The notes under the pieces were generated by a model. That model worked only from the letters and a program-made list of their open reading frames with translations. It was not told the DNA's origin and did not search any database. This document shows positions 11,364 through 22,205 of a stretch of 64,000 bases of DNA, piece by piece; within the stretch, counting starts at the first letter, position 1, and each line of letters opens with the position of its first letter. Origin of the DNA: Lepidurus packardi (Eukaryota > Arthropoda > Branchiopoda > Notostraca > Triopsidae); NCBI GenBank assembly GCA_023053545.1, contig JAKZAN010000005.1, forward strand, positions 12,586,001 through 12,650,000, in the 5' to 3' direction. A program made the translations under genes and the position numbers.

Positions 11364-11436
11364 CTTCTGGTTAGAAAGTGGATTCATAAGGCTTGTTCAC
11401 TACAGTCCACCGCTCTACCAACTGAGCTACCAGAGG
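11364..11436 (-). pseudogene. tRNA-Tyr-like relic (5' half well preserved)
   Basis: On the minus strand from 11436 the sequence reads CCTCTGG, then GGTAGCTCAGTTGGTAGAGC (canonical A box and D arm), then GTGGACTGTAG with a GTA anticodon. A 16-nt intron-like insert follows, then ATCCAC closing the anticodon stem. The expected TTCGANNC loop and B box are absent. CCAGAAG at 11364-11370 could pair with the acceptor strand at six of seven positions. I read it as a truncated tRNA-Tyr gene or tRNA-derived relic. Confidence 0.6.
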
Positions 11437-12267
11437 ATGAAATTCATAAGCACGCTGGAACGTTTGGGGATAGAAGTACCAGCTTTGGACACTAGAGGGC
11501 AGAGGAGTCAGTTATTTGGCGGCCATTGGATATGTCCTGCGGGTGAGAGCGGTCACAGCAATGGGACTTGGCCATGTAATTAGAATTTTTTCTTTCCCGC
11601 CTGCTGCGGCCCCGCTTTGTGAGGAAAGGGAGGAAAGGCAAAGTTTGGCAATTATAGACTGTAACAGCCGAAGTGATGGATCACCCTGAAAACGGCAGTC
11701 TGCGGCCAAAGTGGTGGCCTTTCGTGCTCAACCAGACGCTACACAGTCTGCTGGTTTGATTCTCAACAATTGCTAGTTTCCCCCCTGAAAAACTCTCTGT
11801 ACTCAAAATTAGGGGGAGGGGGTTTGGTTCGTTTTGGAACCCCCTCCAATCAGAACTCGGCACAACCTTCAAATTAAAATTGTAAAAAAAAAAATAGATA
11901 TCTACCTTCCATCCTCCGGGCCGCCATTTTGGGAGTATCTGAAAATTGCTGGCAACAACTACGACGCAGTATAAGATGACGCACGGAATACATCCATTAA
12001 ATGCGTTGCTCCGAGGGAAACATGTTACTAGCCCGGATATTGAAGCTTTTTGTCTCATCATATGCGTAATTTTGTATTTCTTTTTCTTCTAAATTTTTTG
12101 GTTTCGTTTAGGGCAGAAGAAAGAACGCTCGAAACAAAGGTCGTGTTATGAAAGTTTTCAAGAATTTCAGTTCCGGTTCTACGAGTCGGGCGCTTCCCTA
12201 CGTCTTCATATGCTCGGCGTGTACGCTTGATAGGATGATGTGTCGCGCGAGCCAGGCAGATATCTGG

Positions 12268-12296
12268 CATTCTGGAGAGAGAGAGAGGAAAAGAGA
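12268..12296. promoter_or_regulatory. GAGA-type stretch
   Basis: An alternating GA run (GGAGAGAGAGAGAGG, then AAAAGAG) lies in the cnc-lab intergenic region. GAGA factor binds such repeats in arthropods and often marks promoters or Polycomb elements. No gene start is visible beside it, so a function is only possible. Confidence 0.25.
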
Positions 12297-12417
12297 ATCT
12301 AAGGCGAGGTCTGCACATTGAATTGTGGCAGCTCGTTCGTCATCCCCACGTCGAACTTGTGTGTCGCCGGTCCTGGGAGACACGAGAATGACAGAGCTGT
12401 GAGATATACAATTTTGA

Positions 12418-12444
12418 TTTTTTTTTTTTTTTTTTTTTTTTTTT
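12418..12444. repeat. Poly-T run of 27 bases
   Basis: An uninterrupted thymidine run lies in intergenic DNA. It could be the tail of an old retroposed element on the minus strand, but no body is recognised. Confidence 0.85.
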
Positions 12445-12982
12445 ATGAATTTTGTTCTATGATATTTGGATTGGCCGCGTGCCTCTTTTGACACTTGGAC
12501 ATAAGTCGAGCCTCTTAATTTTTTTTTTTCGAATTTTTCTAGTGGTGTCGCCTTACCCTTATAGGAGATGGTGTGTACCCAAGATGAGCACGGGAATGCG
12601 CGTTGAAGCCGACTTCAGACACTGGAAAGTAAATGTGTGATAAGAAAGCTTACTTTTTATTGAAAAAGTTTGAATAATGTTATTTTTACAGTTCTTTTTA
12701 AAGTTTTTTAGTTTTTTATAGTTATTTTTAAAGTTTTTTACAGTTATTTTTAAAGTTTTTAAAGTTATTTTTACTCAGCTGTTTAGGTTTAATTAAAAAG
12801 AAATTCCGCTCGTTTATTTTGAATCTTAAACTTGAATTTTCTTCCGAGCTTTGGGTAGATTCAGGTTTCAAAGATTCGCAGATTCGAAGAAAAGAATAGA
12901 TAAATTCGAAGAAAAAATAGATAAAAAAATATCGCTCAATTTTTCGAGTGATCCAAAACACAACGAAAAGACACAAGAAAGC

Positions 12983-13013
12983 TTAGATCGCTCGTTTATT
13001 GCGAGCGATCTAA
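12983..13013. repeat. Perfect 12-bp hairpin with 7-nt loop
   Basis: TTAGATCGCTCG and CGAGCGATCTAA flank the loop TTTATTG. A degenerate version, ATCGCTC ... TCGAGTGAT, lies just upstream near 12931. Both are followed by GAAAAG-ACAAGAAAG-like sequence, so the hairpin is part of a unit of about 60 bp present twice. Confidence 0.85.
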
Positions 13014-13129
13014 AAGCAAAAACAAAATGAAAAGGTACAAGAAAGTGTCTAAACTGGAGGAAAAAGTGACAAAAGTGCTCGTTGTGTTTTGTCTAGTTAT
13101 TAAGAAGAATTGGAATGTTCGGGAGTTGT

Positions 13130-13325
13130 ATAGCCTTGCAAAGAAAATGAATTTGTACAATGCTTGGGATTTTTCTGGATTTACTTTTTGCCGCTTGAGT
13201 TTTGATCGCCGCAGTTCGGCCGAACTGCGGCGAGCAAAAATCACGAGGCAGAAAAAAAAATCCCAAAAGGAAATGCTGAGTGCGCTGAAGAAAACGAAAA
13301 CGAAGCTTCCTTTGCGAAGCTGACA
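13130..13325. repeat. Long inverted repeat with a near-perfect 40-bp centre
   Basis: The arms meet without a spacer between 13219 and 13220. The 28 bases at 13206-13233 are a perfect palindrome (TCGCCGCAGTTCGG and its complement). Allowing one mismatch it spans 13200-13239. Weaker complementarity continues outward (TGCCGCTTGAG against CTCGTGA...GCA, and CTTGGGATTTTTC against its diverged complement), to about 13140 and 13300. It may be a fold-back element or a young local inversion duplication. Confidence 0.8.
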
Positions 13326-14237
13326 GGCCCAAATGACGAATCGGTTTGACCATTAACCCCTACGACAATCGCCAACGTATAGATTCCGTGTACTCGGGAA
13401 CGTACACTGTAAGCAATAATAGGCCCAAGACGAGAGCGACGACGAGGTTTGGTTAGAGGCTTTTATAACGTGGAACAATGGGACTGTTTGGTTATTGTTG
13501 CTCAGAATTGGGTGTGAACAGCAAAAGGGAAAGAATTTCCCTAGCTTGAAGATTTTCAGAATTTCTCGAAAGTTTTTCAATGGAAGATTTGAAAAAATCG
13601 GAAAAATTTTGAATGTGGTTCAGAAATTGAACCATCGATGAAAATGAATAATAAACACAAAAGAGCTGCTGGCTTGATAAATATCACTTGTAATAGACAC
13701 GGTCAAGGACAGGAGTATTTGGTTTGTTTTCGCCAAGAGTATTTACAGATCAAAAGTTGTATATCATTTATATATATCATTAACGACCCGAATATTGCAT
13801 CCACACTGGCTCTATCTTGCGGTAATGCTGAAGATTTTGTTCCAAATTTTTTCTTATTTTATTAATCTTATCTTGTCTCCTTTTCCCGTAGGTTGTCACT
13901 GTAACACGTTAATGAGGACGCCATGTTTGCGGAAATCTCTTAATCTTTGTTTGGTATCATCGAATAGTCCTTTTTCGAATAATTTCTTTTTCTTCAGGGT
14001 ATATGCCAATGATTTCGTGGAATGTGAACCGAGCTTAAACTAAGGGCGGGACTTGCACACAATTTTAGCGGAAAAAAGTTGAAGTCTTTTTGATTTTGGT
14101 CGTAATCTGCTGATTAAGACTGGGCCAAAATTTTGCAAGATTCGCCCGTTTTATTTTTGATTTTTTTGGCGCTTTTTCCTTGTTCACTCCACGATAACTC
14201 GTTATTCATCAAAAAACACAATATGCCTTTTTTTGTA

Positions 14238-14243
14238 TTTATT
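14238..14243 (-). terminator. lab: Possible lab polyadenylation signal
   Basis: AATAAA on the minus strand lies 476 bases beyond the lab stop codon. It is the first canonical hexamer I see downstream. A second candidate lies near 14150. Confidence 0.35.
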
Positions 14244-14718
14244 TTTATGTTAAAATTTGAATCCCTGAGTAGGTACGGTTCAAATTCGATGCCCGTGCAT
14301 TCGCCAAAAGTTTTCTTGAGGTATTTTTTTATTTTTGCGATTTGGGGGGAGGAGGAATTCTAAAAGTAGAGATGGAAACAAACACTATGGGAGAGTTTGG
14401 GAGGTTTTGTGTGTGACTTTCTGCGGAAAACGCCTTGAAAGACGACCCCATCCAGATTAGGAATTCTTCGTCGGGATTTTTTTTTTGCCCAAATGAGTTT
14501 TCCCTTTGACACAGCAGGCGTGGGCGGGGTCAGCTCTAACTCATTGAAGGAGAGTAGTTTTCGCAAACCCTGGTTTCGCGCATGCACTATGCTATATAGT
14601 AAGCCTCCTTATGGCGAACGTTTTGACGGTTGTATCCAACGCCGGGTTCTTTGGTATATGACACACATTTCTTGACAATTCATTGTTGTTTTTCGGTTGG
14701 GAAGGAAGGAGTCACGAA

Positions 14719-15140
14719 TCATTGGGGAGTTGGAGGCGATTCACTTTTGGTGGGAGGGCCTCCGCTGTTGCCACTTTCGGAATCGGTGACGGGCGACGGC
14801 GCGCCAGGCGAAGTCGATAGAGTTGGTTCCGGAGGGATGAGACCTTCTTTCATGCGCTTCTTTTGCTTCATGCGCCGGTTCTGGAACCAGATTTTCACTT
14901 GCGTCTCATTGAGTTGCAAAGCGGCTGCGATTTCGATGCGCCGAGCCCGCGTCAGGTATTTGTTGAAATGGAATTCCTTTTCCAACTCGGTCAGTTGCTT
15001 GGTGGTGAAGTTGGTGCGGCCGGTATTGTTGGGACCCAAGCCGCCGCCGTTGGTTCCTAAGCCGCCACCACCAGGACTTCCATTGCCGCCTAAACCACCC
15101 GAATTGGGGCTGCCGCCGTAGCTATAATCCGGTCTAGGAG
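14719..15140 (-). CDS. lab: lab exon 2 (homeobox)
   Basis: The acceptor ATAATTAG precedes CTCCTAGACCGG. The exon begins [10 protein letters not shown], runs through a Gly/Asn linker into the homeodomain, and ends with a Pro/Ser-rich tail and TGA at 14721-14719. The homeodomain has no internal intron. Confidence 0.97.
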
Positions 15141-18100
15141 CTAATTATAAGAAGAAAAAAAACGTTTTAGCGAAGATGCACTTGAATATGGTTCAATGGA
15201 AAGCTTTCGAAGACATTTCCTGTTGGGAATTGGAAAGAATAATGTGTTTTATAGCTGCTTAATTGAGGAACTTTAGAAAGAGAAGACTTGATTGAGATGG
15301 AATCTTCTCTTTCTAAATTTAATCAGGGATTTAGGAAGTTATTTTTGCGAGTGTGAAGCGAGTTTTGTTGTTGTTTTGGATTGATAAGGAGATTGGGGCG
15401 TTTGAGTTGCTATACTTGTGACTTTTTGACAATGGATAAGTGAAATGCGACGTACAGGCATGAGAGATGAGTCCCTAGGGATCGGTTGCATCTTGACACA
15501 AGGGAAAACGAGGGAATTTTTCTCTAAATGTAACGTTTTCTTCCGAAAGGAAGCAAGATTTCGCCATCTCTATGCGTGTTTAAAACCAAAACCTAAGATT
15601 CTATCTCATTCGTTAGCTTACTGAAGTTTAGCACTTCAACAGAAGACAGAAGATTACAAGTTTCGAACTAACTGTTTACTGTAGTAAAGAAGTTTAGGAA
15701 TGGAAGATCATTTGGTAGAACTTCTTATATCTTCACGAAGACCTAATATTCTAGCTTATAGAACCTTACTTCGTTAGCTACTTCGGTTCAAAAGAAGACA
15801 CAAGATTCCAAGTTTTGGACTAAACTGTTTCTGTATTAACGAAGCTATGAAATGGAAGTGTTTCTGAACACCTTGATTGTTTTGAAGACATTCTGTAACT
15901 TCGTGTAACCTGAGATTCTAGATCACCGAAGCTTACTCAAGTTTAACAACGTTAAATTCAAAAGCATACAAAAGATTCCATGGTTTGAACTAAACTGTTT
16001 CCATAATAACGAAGCTATGAAACGGTAGTGGCTCTGGACAACTTGATTGTTGTGTAGACGTTCAATAACTTGACGAAAACCTAACATTATACCTAATAAA
16101 AGCCTTACTTACGTTCAGCTACGTCAATTCAGAAGAAGTCCAAGGATTCCACGTTTTGAACGAACTGTTTCTGTGTTAACGAAGCCATGAAATGGAAGTG
16201 CTCCAGACAACTTGATCGTTTTGTAGACATTCTAGAACTTGATGAAAACCTAAGTTTCTATCTGATGAAGCTTACTTTAGTTACGTCAATTCAAAAGAAG
16301 TCAAAAGATTCCAAGTTTGAACTAAACTGTTACTGTAGTAAATCATAATTGCACGAAATTTTAGCTATTTTAGGTTTTTTTAAAGGAATGTTTAAGATAA
16401 AAAGTAAGGGAAATTATAAAAGAAGCTATAATCGTTTAATTAGACTACAACTGTTGAAAGACAAGTGCTTGTATAGCGTCTTCGGACGAAAGCTAATCTT
16501 CTGTATGTAGCTTCCACTTGGTTATTGTTGTCATCACTTTGATTGGATTCTGGCGATTGTTCTTTCTCAGCGAGTTTGGAGGGGGCTGGGTTGTATTGTG
16601 GAAAAACATCAGATATCTCTGTTAGTAAAAGCAAAGGGATATACATCCTTTTCATCCGTTCGGAAACGTTCGGAAACAGCCTCAACAACACAGGAAAAGG
16701 AAGGATGGGAAAAAGGACCAGGGACAACCCAAAATGCAAATGTAGCTCTATAGCTAGACTATGCATGCTGCTTGGATGCTGCAAAGCGCATAGGACCCTT
16801 TTCTGGTGTAACATATACGAAGCTTCGGCCATGTCCAACACAGTGATGGATGGGGCTGGATCTGTGAAGACGAAAACTTTTGCCAGCAAATTTCCCCCCT
16901 TGTGCCCCTCTTCTTCCCAAGGCCCGGAATCGAGTTCTCCGAAACTATTTTAAAGTTCAAACTTGTAATTTTTACTTTAAAATTGAATCCATTTCCATTC
17001 ACATGCAAAAGAAAAAAAAGAGCTTAACAGGATAAACTTGAACTAAACGAATTTCCATAAGCAAGAGACCGAACATGGAACAATGGCAACTCTGGGAAGT
17101 AATTCTAGAAAACGGAAATAGACCTACGGAAACGTATTTCGGTTAGAAAATGTGGCAAAAATGGAAGGCCGACGGTATAGAGGTTATATAGTGTGGAACA
17201 CTCTTGGAATTCTTGGAATTTTTCAGTTCTCTTCGTTATCGCGAGTTTTCGACGACGTGGAACGGGACAACAGGCTCTGAATAGAAAGGCAGGCTCGAAA
17301 ATTTCTGCTCAAGCGACATGTCGCGATAAGATAAAAGGTTCTATGAGGCTGGGAAACTAGTTTTTTTTCTGCCTGAAAGGGTGAAAGACAAGTTTTTTTC
17401 TTGTTAGCTCGTGTGCTTCTTTCGTTAGTTGGCTCTTCTTCGGTAGCTCACTCTCGTATTTAAAAAAATAAATAAATAAATCGAACGAAAATGGGGATAT
17501 TTGTTTATGAATCTGTCTGGGCAAAATGGCGTCCGTCCGATCAGGTTTTTACTATTGCTCGAGTTCAATATTGACTCGCGATCGTTTTCGTCCGGGGGGA
17601 GACTGAAGGGAGCCAAAAACAAAGTCTTAGTGGTATAAAGGCTTCCCAAAAAGCTTTCACCGCCTAAAAAAAGGCTGCGGGACTCTCTTTGCTCAGGATC
17701 AAGTGACGCAGGTCTGAGAGTTTTAGCAGTAAGCAAAACAACCGTTCTGCCTATGAAAGACGCATATGATACGTTTGTTGATCTTCGCTTTGCTTTTGTA
17801 CCTTTTCTCATTAGCTTGCCCGAAAAAACTTGTAGGTTGCCCAACAAATTCCGCATAAATGCTAAGGAGTTGCAAGTTTCTATGTTAGAGTTGATCTATA
17901 GTTTGAGTAGAAAGAATATTTTGCAAGTCATGGGATGTTTTCGGTTCCTTTAGGGAATGCTTAGTAGCGTTTAAGTGAGGAAGATTAGGGAAAACATGGG
18001 TGGCTTTTGGATAACAATTGACAAATTTCCACTATGGTGGGGTCGTGTTTTCAACCCATTGTTGACCACTATGCTGTCTTCGGAACAAGCTAAACGAGCT

Positions 18101-21100
18101 TGCTTGAATGCCTTGTCCCAACATAGTCCCAACATAGCACCTTGTTGCCGCCTTGTTGTAAGGGATCTGATTAATGATGCAGTGATGAAAAATGAACCCG
18201 ACGGTTGTGGTTGTTTGGTTTGGAAGCCAAGTCCAAGCCATCGGACTTGGGTGCTGTTTAGGAAAAAAATCTGTTCAAGTGGGCATTGGTCAAAGTGTCA
18301 AAGGCTCTTGAATTGTGGTATTGACTCATGCTTCGCGAGTTTTCTTAAGCATTTTTTGGGGGGTTTGAGGAGTTTAGGGTACGTGGGTGGCTAATTGAGG
18401 TAGCCTGCTGAGTAGCTAAAAAGGCTAAAATGTCGCGTACCGCCGTTTTGGTTAAATGGGTTTAGGATAAGGATTTCTGGAAAAGGATTTAGGATAAATT
18501 AATGACTGGAAAAACGCAAAGGAGGTTTCCTGGGAGCTGTTTTGAGTTAATGAGTGAAGTTGGAGACATCATGGGTTGAGGACAGCAAAGGGTTTTGACT
18601 TGAAAGGTTCTTAACGTTTTGCGTCGATAGGAAGCAGGTTCTTTGGGGACTGGTTGGGATGAAAGAGTTTTGTGTCGGGGAACTTGTTCATCCGTCAGAC
18701 TTGCGAAAAGATGTGTAAGAGAGTTTAAGGGGGAAGAGAAAAGAGAGAGCTTTTGAGTGATGGAAATGAATGACATAACGTTTGTTCACGGCTACTTTCC
18801 GTTGCCAGGATCTTATTTCGGATAGGTTCTAAGGTTAAGAAGTTGTTATGGTGGACCGTTGAAATATTGGACGGGGACATGTATACATAAGCCAAGATTA
18901 TGCTGTTAAATAGCAAAACCTTCGCTATTGAGTTTGCTTCAGTGACAAAGTTGCAAGGTTTTTGAACCTCATTAATAAGATTTACTGAAACTACGTATTT
19001 ACCTAAACTTGTTGCAATGTTTTCTTAGTGAATTCTTGGACTCTGTTTGGGAAAGTTGGGATTGGTTTCGGTTACGGTGAAAGGTTTTAAACTTGATTGC
19101 GAGTCAGTTTACATGCATTTTTGGAGATGGGATTATATAGGGATTCTATTGGTTGAATGCATTGACCCTTGTTCGTAAGATTTGGATATCGAACATTGAG
19201 AGGTTCTGAAATTGAGCTGAAGATGAGTTCAAGTGATAGATCGAAAGATGATGATCGAGATTCAAATGGAATTTTGCCATTTTGTCGTGACCCTATGAAG
19301 ATTGATATGTTCTCAAAGAAAGCTACATTGAATCTTAGAATCTTACGGATTTAAACAAAAAAGAAGGGTGATCTTAATCTTATGGAAGAGATATGCGAAA
19401 ACGGCTACATTCACTTGAAAAATTGGGTTTAGGGATCGTGTGTATTAATTCTTACAGAAAGTTAAACTAAAGCTCAGTTTGGCGAGTGATTTACGGAGAA
19501 TTGCATCCGAATTTCAGACAGGATTTTCCGCAAAGATCAAGTGAGATTCTAATGATGTTTATTGTGAAACCTGAAGTTTTTACCATGTTTAAAGCCTGGT
19601 CAACATCTGTCAGTCAGAGCTATCATCTGATCTTGTTTATAATCAAGTGGATTTTTAGCCAATTTGGGCAGTTTGGAACAACCAAAGAAAAACACCAAAT
19701 TTTGGTTGGAAAGAATACGTTTTTATCTACCCTGAATTTCGCTTCTTCTACCTTTCAAGTGCAAACCGTATACAGTGCTTATCTTATATACTCTTCGTTG
19801 AAAATTAAATGAAAATACGTTGCCAAATTGTGCGAGATATAGATAGTTCTGTTTCTTTTTTTATTTTTTTTTTTAGTTTCTCGAAATGGTAAACTTTTTA
19901 CTACGAAGGTCTTGAAGAAGGGCGATGGCTCGAACGAAGATTCGAACCATGGTTGAACGAAGGTCGATGGTTCAGTGTTGGTGTAAGAAAACGAAAAAGT
20001 AAGGCCTGGGTTAAACGACGAATAGAACACTAATTAATGGAACTTGCCCTATCAAGCAGCAAACTACAGTTTTGCTAGGGATTTGTTTACTGTTATTTGA
20101 TCTGTTATTAGTGTTTCTGCTCGTGCTTCAGAAGCTAGTAGGAGTATCATTGTTGTCGTTGGGTGGAAGAAAGTTTGTGAAAGGAGAGAGTAAGGAAAAT
20201 AGGATTGTTACAGTACCTGGCTTGGGTACGTTGCGTTTGACTTGCATCCATTTGTACGTGGGTACGCTGGGTTGCACCGGGTTCAACGGGGGCTGTCCAT
20301 TGTTGCCCAGGACTCCTGGCTGATGAGGATGGCTATGAGGGTTATGCGAGCCCGGGAAGTGATGGCCGCCAAGTTGGTGGTGGTGTGAATGAAGACTTTG
20401 TGCAGGGTGATGATGGTGATGATGCGAGTGCAGGCCGGTCAGCCCCAGCATCCCGTTCACGTTAACTTGACCACATTGTTCGCGGAGCACAGCCGCCGCC
20501 GGATAAGCCGCTGCATAGCTGCCTGGTATGGTTGACGGCGGCGGGTTAGGATTCAGGGTTCTGACGACCGATGGTTGGACATGCTGGGGAACACCATAAT
20601 CCTGAGCCACCGCGTGGTGGTAGCCATAACCCACTGACACAGCATTGTTGCCAGATGCTACGCTAGTTGATCCAATCTCTTGCAGATTGCTGAAATGATG
20701 ATGCGGATGTTGCTGGTGAAGAAGATGGTGACTACCAACAAAGTCTTGACTACCCACCCCTCCGCCGCCGTATCCACCTGAGTTGCTGCTGACTATCGAT
20801 GGAGCATTATTGCCCGGTACGGGACTGCCACCGGGCCCAGACACATTGTTGCCGAGACTGGATTGCTGCATATGATGATGGTGATGAAGGTGATGCTGTT
20901 GATGCGGGTGGTAATAGTTGGTCGAGTCGAGGTTCGTGTAAGACAGTTCTTGGGGATTCAATTGCTGTTGTTGCTGCTGCTGCTGTTGCGAGTCATGCGG
21001 AGTTAAAGGAGGCGTCCTTGGGTCCGGCAAAGGTAGCAAATGATTCGTAGGACTGGACAAGTAGTGCGAGACATTGTTGGAATCGGGTGGCGTCCCGGCC

Positions 21101-21270
21101 ACCACTGATGAGGAACTTACATTGTTGGGAACCGAACTCACTCCAGCATAGTAGACGGCTGCGGCGGCGGCAGCCGGGCCAAGGTGGTCAGTTGTGCCGC
21201 CGTATGTATTATAACCGCCCGTATCTGTCCCACACACACCGTACATCACGTTGGCATTCATGGCCATCAT
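14719..21270 (-). CDS. lab: labial, Hox1-class homeodomain protein (two exons)
   Basis: Most anterior Hox transcription factor of arthropods, acting in the nucleus with Extradenticle and Homothorax. Exons are 21270-20217 and 15140-14719, joined in phase 1 to give 491 residues. The N-terminus ([12 protein letters not shown]) fits labial. Exon 1 is rich in His, Gly and Asn, with a nine-residue Gln run and several His runs. The labial-type hexapeptide [14 protein letters not shown] (about 338-351) ends exon 1. Exon 2 has a Gly-rich linker and the homeodomain (about 389-448) with [20 protein letters not shown] and [14 protein letters not shown], the labial signature. It ends [10 protein letters not shown] chose ATG 21270; ATG 21267 and 21261 are in frame. 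pb follows upstream on the same strand, and cnc converges from the other side. Confidence 0.97.
15590..16345. repeat. Satellite array in the lab intron, unit about 155-170 bp, five copies
   Basis: The phrase AACTGTTTCTGT or close variants recurs at about 15668, 15822, 15992, 16160 and 16320. It is accompanied by ordered shared phrases: CCTAAGATTCTA, GAAGCTTACTT, GTCAATTCAAAAGAAG, GATTCCAAGTTT, AACGAAGCTATGAAATGG and ACAACTTGATTGTTTTG. Copies are diverged but collinear, so this is an old local array. Confidence 0.85.
16844..16853 (+). promoter_or_regulatory. lab: Candidate Labial-Exd (Hox/PBC) autoregulatory site
   Basis: TGATGGATGG matches the bipartite Hox1-PBC sequence known from labial and Hoxb1 autoregulatory enhancers. 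It lies inside the lab intron, 3.4 kb past the end of exon 1. No Homothorax/Meis TGACAG motif is directly adjacent. One ten-base match can be chance; its position makes it worth listing. Confidence 0.35.
20217..21270 (-). CDS. lab: lab exon 1 (activation region and hexapeptide)
   Basis: 351 codons plus one base, from [11 protein letters not shown] to NVPKP. The donor reads CCAG/GTACTG on the minus strand. Low-complexity parts are AAAAAA near the start, a CAG/CAA-coded Gln run (about 20970-20995) and many CAT/CAC His codons. These make length variation between alleles likely. Confidence 0.95.
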
Positions 21271-21820
21271 CTGCTCCAACTCCCTTCTCTTCAACTTTCC
21301 AAACTATTCCTCTTTCTTAAAAAATTAACTTCAATATATCCGTCCACTACTTCGTTCGACACACTATTCCAACTACTTAATCCGATTAAAGTCGCACAAC
21401 TCAATCTTTCGTTTATTCTGCGTCAATCGAGGAATCCGTTTTCAACGCTTGATTTAGCGAATCCATTTTCACCACTTGATTTAGCTTAAGAAATTCTTCA
21501 CGAGTGTGTTTCTTCGTGTAGATAAACAAAAATTAAAACAAAATTACACGATAAGTCGAAACTTGATGGGAATTTCAAAGGTTCCGTGGTTCCACAACTT
21601 TCGGGATGGAAGGTTAAGTCGAGCCTACATGATGTAGTTTAGGTCGTTGGTATTAGCTGGGCCCTAGGAGTTGAGGTCTTTCCGACCTCCCTTTTCGTCA
21701 CGTGATCCGGGTGAGGTTGAGCCAATGAGCGGCGCTTGCCACCAGGAAAAGGGCGTGGTGATCACTGAGCAGGGCACATCTGCGTTGCAAGCGGTTTTTG
21801 AAGGGTTAGAATTGGCTTGG

Positions 21821-21836
21821 GCTTTATAGATTTATA
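21821..21836 (-). promoter_or_regulatory. lab: Tandem TATA elements, possible lab promoter
   Basis: On the minus strand TATAAATC and TATAAAGC lie side by side about 550 bases upstream of the lab start codon. Initiation near 21795 would give an unspliced leader of roughly 525 nt. I see no in-sequence proof of the start site, and a 5' intron is possible. Confidence 0.3.
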
Positions 21837-22167
21837 TGGCTCCTTGAGAGCATCTCATCGCAAGGCTTTTTACCTTCTTTTCTCATCGACGACTACGGTG
21901 TCCCTAGTATATAGGCAAATTGTCGAGAACTCTACATCGTTCTGGTTTTCGATTTTCTACTGATGCTTACTCGAACTACACAGCGGCTTTTTTTTTATCC
22001 AGGCATTGCTCTTCCAAAAAAAGGTCACGAGCAAGGGGGGCGTGGCAGGGTAGTCCAGTTGGTTCACTCGGCACTTGGGCGACTTGCAGACTTTTGCTAA
22101 CCGCCAAAAAAGGTCTTCCCCATCCAAATCTGAAGCTTATGACTTAGGAGGGGCACGTCCCACTCAC

Positions 22168-22205
22168 TGAATACCGTACGGTCCCTAGAGCACTCGCGGT
22201 ATTCA
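22168..22205. repeat. 9-bp perfect hairpin, 20-nt loop
   Basis: TGAATACCG at 22168-22176 and CGGTATTCA at 22197-22205 are exact complements. The stem is too short for a microRNA precursor by itself. Confidence 0.6.

Larger units (their letters stand above)
9027..14718. other. Convergent intergenic region between cnc and lab
   Basis: No intact gene is visible in these 5.7 kb, which separate the 3' ends of two convergent genes. Listed separately are the promoter-like segment, direct repeats, cnc exon relic, tRNA-like relic, poly-T run, GAGA stretch, hairpins and long inverted repeat. The remaining open frames overlap each other on both strands and look accidental. Confidence 0.6.
15141..20216 (-). 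other. lab: lab intron (5.1 kb)
   Basis: Single phase-1 intron between hexapeptide and homeodomain, the same place and phase as in pb. It holds a satellite array (15590-16345) and an exact Labial/Exd-type site (16844-16853). No other gene is evident; the open frames at 16440-16953 and 17425-17856 overlap on both strands and look accidental. Confidence 0.85.
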
